Assembly (NCBI RefSeq): GCF_013372165.1
Contig: NZ_CP053828.1
Location: forward strand, 1,674,001 to 1,738,000
From: Campylobacter hyointestinalis subsp. lawsonii
GTDB lineage: Bacteria > Campylobacterota > Campylobacteria > Campylobacterales > Campylobacteraceae
Direction of reading: 5' to 3'
DNA: 64,000 bases
The position numbers and the translations under genes were made by a program. The notes beneath the pieces are model-generated. The model was not told the DNA's origin. It did no database searches and was given only the letters and a program-made list of their open reading frames with translations. This document shows positions 45,486 through 54,624 of the stretch, in pieces; the first letter of the stretch is position 1, and every line of letters begins with the position of its first letter.

Positions 45486-47588
45486 ATGCTTAACAGTAGC
45501 TTTGTTACAAAAAGTTTAAGTTTAGTTTTGCTTTCATCTTATTTATTTGCAAACTCAGATGATAGCTACACGTTAGATAAGTCAGTCGTAAGTGCAAGCG
45601 GATTTGAACAGTCCATGACAGATGCCCCCGCAAGTATATCTGTAGTCACAAAAGAAGAGCTTGAAAACAAGCCTTTTAAAGATATAGGAGAGATGATAGC
45701 AGATGTGCCAGGAGTCGATGTTACTATGAATAAAACAGGAACTTACGACTATAGCATACGTGGATTTGGTAGCACATATACGCTTGTTCTAATAGATGGA
45801 AAGCGTCAAAGCGTTGCAAATGGGTTTTACGACAACGGTTTTGGTGGAAGCGAGTCCGGATATATTCCACCAGCATCTATGATAGAAAAAGTTGAGATTA
45901 TCAGAGGTCCGGCTTCCACGCTTTATGGCTCAGACGCTGTTGGTGGTATTATAAATATCATCACAAAGAAAAATCCAAACCAACCAGAGGCTAGTATAGA
46001 GTTGAGTACGCAGCTTCAGCAGCACGAAAAATTATACGGAAATGCGGGCGGATTTAATGGATATGTGGCAACTCCGCTTATCGATGATGTTCTATCGCTT
46101 AGTCTTAGAGGTAAATACTACTCTAAAGAAGAGTCAAATTTGCTTTGGCCGCAGTCGCCTTGGATAGCTGGAAGAGGTGGTGGTGGTCAAGATACTCAAA
46201 GACCCGAAAACTATCAGATTGCAAGTCATAGTCCCGGCGCATTTACGACAACTGGTTTTGGTGGTAGATTAAACTGGACGTTAGATGGGCAAAATAATAT
46301 TTATCTTGATTTAGAACGCTATATAAATGATATCTCTGTAGAATCAACAAGCAATCAAGCTATCAAAAGTGAAAGAACTATCGTCAAAGACAATATTGTT
46401 TTAAATCACGATGGAGATTATAAATTCGGCTCTACAAATACTTATTTTCAGTATGGTCGTACTTACGACAGAAGCGATATCTCTAGTGATATTTACGTAG
46501 CTGAGTCAAAAGCAGTTATTCCTTTTGATCTTAGTAGTTTTGGATCTATCATTGGATCATTTGGTGCAAGAGCTGACTATGAAGTATTTAACAATAGTTC
46601 TAATAACGCAAATCAAGCGATTAAGGGAAAAGATTTAGACCAAACTACGTTAGCATTATATGGCGAGGGTGAATATTTCATTACTGAAGATTTGATATTT
46701 ACAACTGGTCTTAGATATATTTATAGCGATCTATTTGACTCTGAAGTAACTCCAAGAGCCTACTTAGTTTATCGCCCTTATGAGTTAGTTACGCTAAAAG
46801 GTGGTGTTGCAAAAGGATATAAAACTCCAGCCGCAAAACAATTAACAAATGGAATTTATAGCTATAGCTCTACTACAGCAACATATGGTAATCCAAACCT
46901 TAGTCCAGAAACAAGCACTAACTATGAAATCGGTGCTGAATTTGTTATACCTAAATACCTAAAATATGGCTTAACGTTTTTTATGACAGATTTTAAAGAT
47001 GAGATAGCTACAGATAGCTATAATCAATTCGCTACGCTTCCAAATGGTCAAATTTGTTCTTACACAGGAGGTTGTAGCTATGTTGTCAATCAAGGTAAAA
47101 CTAGAGCAAAAGGTATAGAGTTTTATTTCAACACGTATTCATACCAAGGTTTTAGCTTAGATGGAACCTATACGTATCTTGATAAGCGTTATAAAGATGG
47201 TAAGACAAATGTTTATGGAGGTGATAGAGTAGAAAACATAGCCAAACATACGGCTATGCTAAAGCTAAACTATGAAATAGGCAAATGGAAATCATACATA
47301 AGACAAAAAGCCAGACTAGATACTGTTTCAAAATCAAAAGGTGGTGGAAACAGACCTTTACCATTTCAGACATATAAAGATTTTTATACAACCGATCTTG
47401 GAGTTAGCTATAAAATAGATCAAAAATCATCTTTGAGTTTTGTTATAACAAATTTATTTGATCAAGACTATTTTAAGCCAGTAGCTACAGGATATACAAA
47501 TTCCGGAAATCCAACAGGATATGCTAATGAATATCAAGATTATACTGAAGGTAGGGCTTTTTGGCTGAGTTATAAACATAATTTTTAA
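45486..47588 (+). CDS. cfrA: TonB-dependent ferric siderophore receptor, CfrA-like
   Basis: An intact 700-residue receptor: signal peptide (1-22), TonB-box region (SYTLDKSVVSASGF), plug domain (SVVTKEELENKPFKDIGEMI, DYSIRGFGSTYTLVLIDGKR and VEIIRGPASTLYGSDAVGGI), then a 22-strand-type barrel ending in WLSYKHNF with a terminal Phe. It resembles Campylobacter CfrA, the ferric-enterobactin receptor. A Cys pair (GQICSYTGGCSY, near 520) probably lies in an outer loop. It is divergent from its own exbB–exbD–tonB. The substrate is predicted from similarity only. Confidence 0.88.
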   Translation: MLNSSFVTKSLSLVLLSSYLFANSDDSYTLDKSVVSASGFEQSMTDAPASISVVTKEELENKPFKDIGEMIADVPGVDVTMNKTGTYDYSIRGFGSTYTLVLIDGKRQSVANGFYDNGFGGSESGYIPPASMIEKVEIIRGPASTLYGSDAVGGIINIITKKNPNQPEASIELSTQLQQHEKLYGNAGGFNGYVATPLIDDVLSLSLRGKYYSKEESNLLWPQSPWIAGRGGGGQDTQRPENYQIASHSPGAFTTTGFGGRLNWTLDGQNNIYLDLERYINDISVESTSNQAIKSERTIVKDNIVLNHDGDYKFGSTNTYFQYGRTYDRSDISSDIYVAESKAVIPFDLSSFGSIIGSFGARADYEVFNNSSNNANQAIKGKDLDQTTLALYGEGEYFITEDLIFTTGLRYIYSDLFDSEVTPRAYLVYRPYELVTLKGGVAKGYKTPAAKQLTNGIYSYSSTTATYGNPNLSPETSTNYEIGAEFVIPKYLKYGLTFFMTDFKDEIATDSYNQFATLPNGQICSYTGGCSYVVNQGKTRAKGIEFYFNTYSYQGFSLDGTYTYLDKRYKDGKTNVYGGDRVENIAKHTAMLKLNYEIGKWKSYIRQKARLDTVSKSKGGGNRPLPFQTYKDFYTTDLGVSYKIDQKSSLSFVITNLFDQDYFKPVATGYTNSGNPTGYANEYQDYTEGRAFWLSYKHNF

Positions 47589-47600
47589 TACTTGTAAATT

Positions 47601-47633
47601 TAAAGTTAGCGAGATATAAAATCGCTAACTTTA
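47601..47633 (+). terminator. Perfect 12-bp hairpin after the receptor gene
   Basis: TAAAGTTAGCGA and TCGCTAACTTTA flank a 9-base A-rich loop. There is no T run after it, so it may attenuate rather than stop transcription into the PepSY gene 30 bases on. Confidence 0.55.
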
Positions 47634-47663
47634 TCTAATTATGGTTTTATTAAAGGAGGAACT

Positions 47664-48770
47664 TTGTTTTTTAAAAAGAAAAAATACATTTTTAATCTGC
47701 ATTTAATTTTAGGATTTATAATTTTTATCCCGTTGATTTTGGTTGCTCTTAGCGGTTCTCTTATCTCTTATGATAAGCAAATTGCAAATTTGATAAATAA
47801 AGTTATGCTAAAAGATACGAAGAGTGAAATTCTAAATCCTGATTTTGAAAATTTGATATTAAATTTTAGAGATAAAAACCCAAATTTAGAGATAATCTCG
47901 GTAAAATTTGATGAGAGAAACCAGAAATTTTACACAATACAAGCACTAAAAGAAAAAGAGAATTTAACGCTTTTTGTATCGGATAAGGGTGAAATTTTAG
48001 GGCAGGACTACGGCAATAAATTTAACCGCTTTGTTAGGCAGCTTCATAGGTGGCTTCTTTTTAGCGAATTTGATTTACAAAAGCTCGGTAAAAACATAGT
48101 TGCACTCACTACCATAGGCTTTATGGTCTTGGTAATAAGTGGCTTTTATATATATTTTCCTCATCTTAAATACAGCACAATAAAGGCTTTTAGTATAAAC
48201 TTTCATGCTAAAAAGCAGATGATTTTTTATAAATTTCACGCTGTTTTTGGAGTGATTTTTGGGCTTATTTTTCTTTTCATTTGTTTAACTGGGCTTTACT
48301 GGTCTTATGAATGGATAAATAACTTGGTAAATAGAGCTTTTGGCGTTCCTAATAGTGAAACAAGAATGGCTCATAAAAAAGAGGTAAATATCATAGAAAA
48401 TAGTTTTGCAAAAGATGATTTTACAATAGTTTTGAGTAAATTTAAAGAGCATTTTAGAGATTATAACAAAAGCTTAAGTATAACCCAAACCAAAGAGGGC
48501 ATTTATACGTTTGCGTATGAGGATGGAGGCATAAAAAAATTAGCCCAAATAACAACTGATGGTGGATTCAAAGAAGTAAATTCCGCCATGCAAATGAGTG
48601 AGCGCAAGAAAGTTAGTATGACTATTTTAGCACTTCATTCGGGTAGATTTTTTGGCAATATCGGTGAGTTTATATTTTGCGTAGTATCGTTTTTTGGTGC
48701 TTTGATAGCAATGAGTGGCATTTTTATGACATACTTTAGACTAAAACCTAAATTTCGTCATAAAGATTAA
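47664..48770 (+). CDS. PepSY-associated membrane protein (PiuB-like), iron-linked
   Basis: The 368-residue membrane protein has four helices: LHLILGFIIFIPLILVALSG (about 11), LTTIGFMVLVISGFYIYFPH (about 150), FHAVFGVIFGLIFLFICLTG (about 192) and a C-terminal one near 345. The periplasmic segments between them are PepSY-like. Helix His residues suit haem or electron carriage, as in PiuB/FsrB-type siderophore reductases. The start is TTG 47664, with AGGAGG upstream. It follows the receptor, so reductive iron release is a reasonable guess. Confidence 0.82.
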   Translation: MFFKKKKYIFNLHLILGFIIFIPLILVALSGSLISYDKQIANLINKVMLKDTKSEILNPDFENLILNFRDKNPNLEIISVKFDERNQKFYTIQALKEKENLTLFVSDKGEILGQDYGNKFNRFVRQLHRWLLFSEFDLQKLGKNIVALTTIGFMVLVISGFYIYFPHLKYSTIKAFSINFHAKKQMIFYKFHAVFGVIFGLIFLFICLTGLYWSYEWINNLVNRAFGVPNSETRMAHKKEVNIIENSFAKDDFTIVLSKFKEHFRDYNKSLSITQTKEGIYTFAYEDGGIKKLAQITTDGGFKEVNSAMQMSERKKVSMTILALHSGRFFGNIGEFIFCVVSFFGALIAMSGIFMTYFRLKPKFRHKD

Positions 48771-49089
48771 ATATAATTTAAATATCAATTGTAATATATC
48801 TAAAATTAATAGTTTAAATTTTAGATATATTTTGATAGTATTTATTATAAATTATTTAAAAATTATGATAATAGATATTATTTATAAATATTCTTTAGTT
48901 TTGATTTATAACTTTTTTACTTTTTCTAAAATTCACAACCATCATATCAATACACTAAAATATGATTTAAGCTAAAAATTAGATAAATTCACATAAATTT
49001 AAATTGCCTATCAAACGCTATATATAAAGTTTAACGAGATTTTTAGTAAAATTTTTTTATAATAATTAAACCACTATCTAAGGCTATAG
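48771..49089. other. AT-rich intergenic region with a -10 box
   Basis: About 320 bases, nearly all A/T. TATAAT at 49058-49063 sits 27 bases before the DUF3972-like gene and is its likely promoter. No open frame or long repeat otherwise. Confidence 0.5.
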
Positions 49090-49674
49090 ATGAAAAGAGT
49101 TCCTATAAATGAAGCAGCTCAAATTTTAGGTATCACAAAAGAGGCTATTTACAACCGCATAAGAAGAAAATCACTTAAAAGCGAGGAAAAAGACGGCGTT
49201 AAATACGTGATTTTAGATGATGAACCTATAAAACCTAAAAAAACAGATAATTTTACGAAATATTTATTATCTCAAATAGCGTCTTTGAAACTTCAAAATG
49301 AGAGATTGCTAGAGCAAAAAGATAAACTAATCAAAGAAAAAGAAGAGATCATCATAACAAAAATAGAAGAGCTAAAAGCCGCATATCAAAGTAGCGACGA
49401 GAGACTAAGAGCTGTTTTAAGTATGGCTGGGCGTTCTTTTAAGGCTCTTGATGATACGCAAATGATAGAAGCCGAGGTTGAAGAGATAGGAAGTAAAAAA
49501 TGGCTTAGTTTGAGTGAATTTTTATCAAATTTAAAAATAAAAGAAAAAAAGTTAAAAAAACTTCAAATTTATCTGTTAAAATGTATAGGTAAAAAGAAAT
49601 TTATTAAATTTGAAAACGGAATTATCTATGTAAGATCAAATTTGGATTATGATAGATTAAAGGAGAAAATTTGA
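49090..49674 (+). CDS. DUF3972-like helix-turn-helix protein
   Basis: A 194-residue soluble protein with an N-terminal MerR/excisionase-like helix-turn-helix (VPINEAAQILGITKEAIYNR), a coiled coil (about 60-105, SLKLQNERLLEQKDKLIKEK), and a C-terminal basic region. It resembles the Campylobacter/Helicobacter DUF3972 family. The next gene starts at TTG inside its stop (TTGA), tying it to the UPF0323 lipoprotein. DNA binding is predicted; the target is unknown. Confidence 0.7.
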   Translation: MKRVPINEAAQILGITKEAIYNRIRRKSLKSEEKDGVKYVILDDEPIKPKKTDNFTKYLLSQIASLKLQNERLLEQKDKLIKEKEEIIITKIEELKAAYQSSDERLRAVLSMAGRSFKALDDTQMIEAEVEEIGSKKWLSLSEFLSNLKIKEKKLKKLQIYLLKCIGKKKFIKFENGIIYVRSNLDYDRLKEKI

Positions 49675-50294
49675 AACATATAAAAACATTAAAAGATATA
49701 GGCAAGATTAGTGGTTTGAGTGCGATTTTAGTTTTTGGTCTAGCATCTTGTGGCAATGAAAGCAATAGTTCTAGCAATGGTAGCGGAGCCATAAATGAAG
49801 CTGCAAATAAGCAAGGCGCAACCGTTTTTGTAGAAAAAAATAGCGACGGAAGTTATAAGATAGCAGATGAGTTTCCTAGCAATGAAACTCGTGTTTTCTT
49901 ACGTGAGCCTGGTGAAAATGGACAGATGCAAGAGCGACTTTTAAGTGCGGCAGAGCTAGATAAGCTTATGCAAGAAGAAAATGCAAAAATAGACGCTGGA
50001 ACTAGCAATCTAACAAACGCAAGTGTGAGCAGTGGCGGAATGAGCTTAGGCGAGACTATTTTAGCTAGTGCTGCTGGCGCTATTATCGGTAGTTGGATAG
50101 GAAGCAAGCTCTTTAACTCTCCTGGATATCAAAATCAAAGACAGACCGCATATAAAAATCCATCTGCGTATAACAAAAGCGTAAATAGTTTTAATAAGGC
50201 GTCTACTTCAAGTTCAAAAGCCACCTCATCAAAAAGTGGATTTTTTGGCGGTGGAAGTAAAGCTGCGTCATCAGGAACTTCAGTCGGAGGCTAA
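49671..50294 (+). CDS. UPF0323-family lipoprotein
   Basis: The 207-residue protein has a lipobox (LVFGLASC at about 27), then an acidic domain (GATVFVEKNSDGSYKIADEF), a glycine-zipper-like hydrophobic segment (GETILASAAGAIIGSWIGSK), and a Ser/Gly-rich tail ending GTSVGG. This matches the UPF0323 lipoprotein family (C. jejuni Cj0371). The start is TTG with AAGGAG upstream. Envelope location is expected; the role is not established from sequence. Confidence 0.85.
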   Translation: MKHIKTLKDIGKISGLSAILVFGLASCGNESNSSSNGSGAINEAANKQGATVFVEKNSDGSYKIADEFPSNETRVFLREPGENGQMQERLLSAAELDKLMQEENAKIDAGTSNLTNASVSSGGMSLGETILASAAGAIIGSWIGSKLFNSPGYQNQRQTAYKNPSAYNKSVNSFNKASTSSSKATSSKSGFFGGGSKAASSGTSVGG

Positions 50295-50306
50295 AAGGGA
50301 GGCAAG

Positions 50307-50591
50307 ATGCAAATTTCAAATCAGATGAATGCTCTTCTTAAGAGCTATACAAGTAAAAGTTTAGCAAATAAAAGTGATGATTTTAAGAAATTCTTAACTG
50401 AAAGCGACGCTAAATTTAAAGAATTACAAGATTTGATAAATAGTTTGGAAGATAAGATCAAAAAAGATGGAGATATGTTTAAAGTATTTGATTTTATGCA
50501 GATTATGAATCAGCTGATATATGGAAATTTGGACGATAAAGCTAAAGACAAACTTCTACAAAAAGCTATAAAAATAAGCAAAGAAGTTTAA
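50307..50591 (+). CDS. Small helical protein, function unknown
   Basis: The 94-residue, Lys/Asp-rich, all-helical protein carries a coiled-coil centre (FKELQDLINSLEDKIKKDGD). There is no signal peptide or membrane segment. GGGAGG precedes ATG 50307, 12 bases after the UPF0323 stop, so it is in the same operon. I recognise no family. Confidence 0.6.
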   Translation: MQISNQMNALLKSYTSKSLANKSDDFKKFLTESDAKFKELQDLINSLEDKIKKDGDMFKVFDFMQIMNQLIYGNLDDKAKDKLLQKAIKISKEV

Positions 50592-50631
50592 GCCAAACTG
50601 CACTTTATAAAATTTAGATTAAGGAATTATA

Positions 50632-51807
50632 TTGAATTTAAAAAAGATAGAACCGCTTAGCAATGAGTATTTAGAAAGTATAGGTTTTAGTTGGCATACA
50701 GATCCTGATCAAACGCCCTATATCGCAGATGAGCTAGTAGTAGTAAGCGAGGCTGAGTGCGAGGCTTATTATAAAGCAGCAAATGAGCTTTATGATATGT
50801 TTATAGCTGCTGCTGAGCACGTCATAGAAAATAATCTTTTCCATGAATTAGGTATCCCTTTTAATCTTATAGATATCATAAAAAGTAGCTGGGAAAATGA
50901 TGTGCATTGGCATATTTATGGCAGATTTGATCTTGCAGGCGGACTTGATGGTAAGCCTATAAAGCTTATCGAGTTTAACGCAGATACGCCTACAAACGTG
51001 TTTGAGACGGCAATAGTGCAGTGGGCTATGCTTAAATTTAATAATATGGATGAGAGCAGACAGTTTAATAATCTTTTCGAAGCTTTGAGTGAAAACTTTA
51101 AGCGTTTGGTGACGTTAGAAGAAGATACTAGTGGCTTTGATGAGCATTATGAGGGCTGGAAGATACTATTTTCAAGTATTGCTGGAAACAGCGAAGATGA
51201 AAATACAACTAGACTTTTGCAAAGCGCTGCAAATGAAGCTGGATTTGAGACTGAGTTTGCTTATGTCGATGAAGTTAGCTTTAGTGATGAGGATGGTATC
51301 TTTTTTAACGGCAAGAATTACGAATATTGGTTTAAGCTGATCCCGTGGGAAAATATCGCCGTTGAAGAAGGGGAGCTGGCCCTTATCTTAAAAAATATTA
51401 TAAATAATCAAAAAGCGATTATTTTAAATCCGGCTTATACTCTTTTATTTCAAAGTAAAGGGATTATGAAAATCCTATGGGATCTATATCCAAATCATCC
51501 TCTTTTGCTAGAGAGTAGTTTTGAGCCTCTTACTCATAAAAAACAGGTCAAAAAGCCGTTTTTAGCAAGAGAAGGAGCAAATGTAGCCATACTTGATGAA
51601 AATGCAAATGTAGAGTATGAAAACGGCGGAGAGTATGAAAATAGTAAATTTTTATATCAAGAATTTGTAGAGTTTAACAAAGACGGCAAGGGCGATAATT
51701 ATCAAGCAGGTGTGTTTTTTGCTTATGAGGGTTGCGCGCTTGGTTTTAGAAAAGGTGGCGTAGTACTTGATAATTACTCAAAATTCGTCGGACACGTGAT
51801 AAAATAG
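50632..51807 (+). CDS. Glutathionylspermidine synthase-like ATP-grasp enzyme
   Basis: A 391-residue protein of the GspS/YgiC class: HWHIYGRFDLAGGLDGKPIK with IEFNADTPTNVFE (about 90-125), KILWDLYPNHPLLLESSF (about 280), and REGANVAILDENANV (about 315). These are the ATP-grasp amide-ligase features without the amidase domain. The C. jejuni equivalent is Cj0372. The substrate is not known for this subgroup. The start is TTG 50632 (AAGGA upstream); the stop overlaps the ubiX GTG start. Confidence 0.85.
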   Translation: MNLKKIEPLSNEYLESIGFSWHTDPDQTPYIADELVVVSEAECEAYYKAANELYDMFIAAAEHVIENNLFHELGIPFNLIDIIKSSWENDVHWHIYGRFDLAGGLDGKPIKLIEFNADTPTNVFETAIVQWAMLKFNNMDESRQFNNLFEALSENFKRLVTLEEDTSGFDEHYEGWKILFSSIAGNSEDENTTRLLQSAANEAGFETEFAYVDEVSFSDEDGIFFNGKNYEYWFKLIPWENIAVEEGELALILKNIINNQKAIILNPAYTLLFQSKGIMKILWDLYPNHPLLLESSFEPLTHKKQVKKPFLAREGANVAILDENANVEYENGGEYENSKFLYQEFVEFNKDGKGDNYQAGVFFAYEGCALGFRKGGVVLDNYSKFVGHVIK

Positions 51808-52352
51808 TGAAAATACTAGTAGGTATAACAGGAGCTAGTGGAGCTAATTTGGGTGTAAATCTAGCAAATATGGTATCAAATTTAGGTCACGAAGTTCATC
51901 TCATCATCAGTGAAAATGCAAAAATTTCTATGGAAAAAGAAGGTTTTGATACAGATGATCTAAATTCAAATGTTATCACGCATCAAAATGGTGAAATTTA
52001 TTCAAGCCCAGCTAGTGGTTCATCTAAATTTGATAAGATGATAGTTGCGCCTTGTAGCATCAACACTCTAGCTAAAATTTCTTGCTCTTTGGCAGATAAT
52101 CTCATAACAAGAGCGGCTGCCGTTATGCTAAAAGAGCACAAAACACTTATTTTGGCTGTTAGAGAAATGCCATTTTCGGCTATATCTCTTCGCCAAATGA
52201 GCGAATTATCAGCCTTAGGAATTATCATCGCGCCACCTGTTTTAGCCTACTACTCAAACCCAAAAAATTTAGATGAAATGGAAAACTTTATAATCGGTAA
52301 GTGGCTTGATCTGCTTGGCATAGAACACGATATATTTAGGCGTTGGAGTTAG
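51807..52352 (+). CDS. ubiX: UbiX-type flavin prenyltransferase
   Basis: The 181-residue protein has the UbiX pattern: VGITGASGANLGVNLANMV at the start (FMN-phosphate loop), IVAPCSINTLAKISCSLADN (about 78), and LILAVREMPFSAISLRQMSE (about 110, prenyl-phosphate binding Arg). It makes prenylated FMN, cofactor for UbiD-type decarboxylases used in quinone synthesis. The start is GTG 51807. Confidence 0.92.
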   Translation: MKILVGITGASGANLGVNLANMVSNLGHEVHLIISENAKISMEKEGFDTDDLNSNVITHQNGEIYSSPASGSSKFDKMIVAPCSINTLAKISCSLADNLITRAAAVMLKEHKTLILAVREMPFSAISLRQMSELSALGIIIAPPVLAYYSNPKNLDEMENFIIGKWLDLLGIEHDIFRRWS

Positions 52353-52414
52353 AAATTTGATAATATTTTTTAAATTAAATTTGATATAATCAACCAAAAC
52401 ATAAAGGATATTCA

Positions 52415-53362
52415 ATGGGCAAAGAAAATAGTTTAAAAATCGTCTGCTTAGATGCTGATACTCTTGGCGGAGATATAGACTTGAGTTCATATTTTAGTGA
52501 GTTTGACTTTACAAGCTATCCAAAGACAGATCCTTCAAATACCATTCAAAGGCTACAAAACGCTGATATAGTCATCACGAATAAGGTTTTAATAACCAAA
52601 GAAGTCATCGCACAAACAAATTTAAAACTGATTTGTGTAAGCGCAACTGGGGTGAATAATATAGACCTAGAAGCAGCAAAAGCAGCAAATATCCCTGTGA
52701 AAAATGTAGCTGGTTATTCGACTGCGAGTGTGGCACAGCAAACTTTTGCGTCGCTTTTGACGCTGCGAAATCAAGTCGCTTATTATGATGAGTATTGTAA
52801 GCGTGAAAATGGCTGGGCTGCTAGTCCTATTTTTGTGCATTTAAATAAGCCGATTTTTGAGCTAGAAGGCAAAAGCTTTTGTGTAATCGGACTTGGTGAG
52901 ATCGGTAAAAAAGTAGCTAATATTGCAAGAAGCTTTGGATGCGTTGTGAGTTATTATTCAACTAGCGGTTTAAATCAAAATAATGAATTCAAACAAGTAA
53001 GCTTTGATGAAGCTTTAAAATCAGATATCATAAGCATACATTCCCCATTAAATGAAAACACAAAGGGACTTTTTGATGAAAAAGCCTTATCAAATTTAAA
53101 AGATGGTGCTACTCTTATGAACTATGGCAGAGGCGGGATAGTAGATGAAACAGCAGTGGCAAAACTCATCGATGAGCGTGAAATTTACTTTGCAAGTGAT
53201 GTTTTAGAAACTGAACCTATGAAAAAAAATCATCCATTTTTGAATGTCAAAAACAGACACAGACTTCTCATCACGCCTCATATCGCTTGGGCTAGTGTAG
53301 AGGCTAGGAAAAGACTATTAAATTTAATAGTAAAAAATATCAAAGATTTTATAAAAGGATGA
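52415..53362 (+). CDS. D-2-hydroxyacid dehydrogenase
   Basis: A 315-residue NAD-dependent dehydrogenase: the Rossmann motif CVIGLGEIGKKVANIA (about 147), the catalytic-region stretches SIHSPLNENTKGLF (about 208) and NYGRGGIVDETAVAKLI (about 231, catalytic Arg nearby), and the His in LLITPHIAWAS (about 287). It is the glycerate/2-hydroxyacid type (C. jejuni Cj0373). A TATAAT lies at 52384-52389. Substrate uncertain. Confidence 0.88.
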   Translation: MGKENSLKIVCLDADTLGGDIDLSSYFSEFDFTSYPKTDPSNTIQRLQNADIVITNKVLITKEVIAQTNLKLICVSATGVNNIDLEAAKAANIPVKNVAGYSTASVAQQTFASLLTLRNQVAYYDEYCKRENGWAASPIFVHLNKPIFELEGKSFCVIGLGEIGKKVANIARSFGCVVSYYSTSGLNQNNEFKQVSFDEALKSDIISIHSPLNENTKGLFDEKALSNLKDGATLMNYGRGGIVDETAVAKLIDEREIYFASDVLETEPMKKNHPFLNVKNRHRLLITPHIAWASVEARKRLLNLIVKNIKDFIKG

Positions 53363-53365
53363 TTT

Positions 53366-53863
53366 ATGGCTGACGAACATAGTTTTGATATAAGTGCAAG
53401 TGTTGATCTTATGGAGGTCAAAAACGCTTTGGAAATCGCTAAAAAAGAGGTTGGTTCTAGATTTGACTTTAAAGGACTAAAAGCTGAGATAGAGTTAAAT
53501 GAAAAAGACAAAACCATAACTTTACTTAGCTCAAGCGACAACAAGATCGATGCTTTAAAAGATATAGTTTTAAGCAAACTCATAAAGCGTGATATTCCGC
53601 CTGTAGCCATTAGTGAAGAAAAAAGAGAGAGTGCAAGTGGAGCAAATACAAAATGCACTTTAAAGCTCAATGATACGATAGATAAAGAGAGTGCAAAGAC
53701 CATAACAAAGGCGATAAAAGATTCAAAGATTAAAGTGAGCGCTAGTATCAGAGGCGAAGAGATAAGAGTTGTAAGTAAGAGCATAGATGATCTTCAAGCA
53801 ACTATAAAACTTGTAAAAGAGCTTGGGTTAAATTTACCACTTAGCTTTAAAAACTTAAAATAA
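53366..53863 (+). CDS. YajQ-family nucleotide-binding protein
   Basis: The 165-residue protein matches YajQ (UPF0234): [20 protein letters not shown] at the start, [14 protein letters not shown] (about 36), and a C-terminal [20 protein letters not shown]. YajQ proteins bind nucleic acid, and some bind cyclic-di-GMP. It starts three bases after the dehydrogenase stop. No odd features. Confidence 0.93.
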   Translation: MADEHSFDISASVDLMEVKNALEIAKKEVGSRFDFKGLKAEIELNEKDKTITLLSSSDNKIDALKDIVLSKLIKRDIPPVAISEEKRESASGANTKCTLKLNDTIDKESAKTITKAIKDSKIKVSASIRGEEIRVVSKSIDDLQATIKLVKELGLNLPLSFKNLK

Positions 53864-53872
53864 AGGATTAAA

Positions 53873-54544
53873 ATGCTTAAATTTAAAAAATTAGTAGTCG
53901 TAAGTTTGCTTACTCTTAGCACTACTTTAAGTGCGATCACAGAGGGCGTAGAATATACAAAATTAAAAGGTAGTGAGATTATACAAGGTGCTGATGATAA
54001 AATCATAGAGCTTTTTAGCTACGCTTGTATTCACTGCTATAACCATTTTAAAATTGGTACATTAAAGTTTGTATCAGAGTTTTTGCCAGAGTTTAAATAC
54101 GAAGAGTGGCAAGTAAAGCAGATGGGAGAATTTGGCTATCAAATAGCTGAGGTTTTAGCGTATGCAAAAATGATCGATGAGAAAAATTTTATAAACAACT
54201 CGCTAAATGAAAAGTCGGCTTATCATCAAGTTATGAAAGCGTATTTTGAAGGATATTTTAAATATAGACAAAGATGGGGCACTCAAGAAGCATTTTATGA
54301 AGTTGGTGCAAACGCCATAAAAGAAGCTACTAAAACAGATGTGAGCGTACAAGATATACTAGACTATGCTAGTAGTGAAAAAGGCAAGAGCTTTGTAAAA
54401 AGATTTGATGATGGGTTAGCTATAGCTAAGATCAGCGGAACTCCTGCTTTTGTAGTAAAAGGAAAATATTTAGTAAATTTAGAAAAAGTAAATAGTCAAG
54501 AAGAATTAGTCGAAATCATAAAAGCTTTGGTAAAGTTAGACTAA
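53873..54544 (+). CDS. DsbA-family thiol:disulfide oxidoreductase
   Basis: A 223-residue periplasmic protein with a signal peptide (about 1-21, VVVSLLTLSTTLSA) and a DsbA thioredoxin fold: active site SYACIHCYNHF (CxxC as CIHC, about residue 52) and the cis-Pro loop ISGTPAFVVKG (about 190). It introduces disulfides into exported proteins. It lies nine bases after the YajQ gene. Confidence 0.92.
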   Translation: MLKFKKLVVVSLLTLSTTLSAITEGVEYTKLKGSEIIQGADDKIIELFSYACIHCYNHFKIGTLKFVSEFLPEFKYEEWQVKQMGEFGYQIAEVLAYAKMIDEKNFINNSLNEKSAYHQVMKAYFEGYFKYRQRWGTQEAFYEVGANAIKEATKTDVSVQDILDYASSEKGKSFVKRFDDGLAIAKISGTPAFVVKGKYLVNLEKVNSQEELVEIIKALVKLD

Positions 54545-54624
54545 ATTTTCTCAATTTTCATCTTATTAATTCTAATATGATATTATTAAAATTTATATTT
54601 AATAATAGATAAAGGATTAATGAG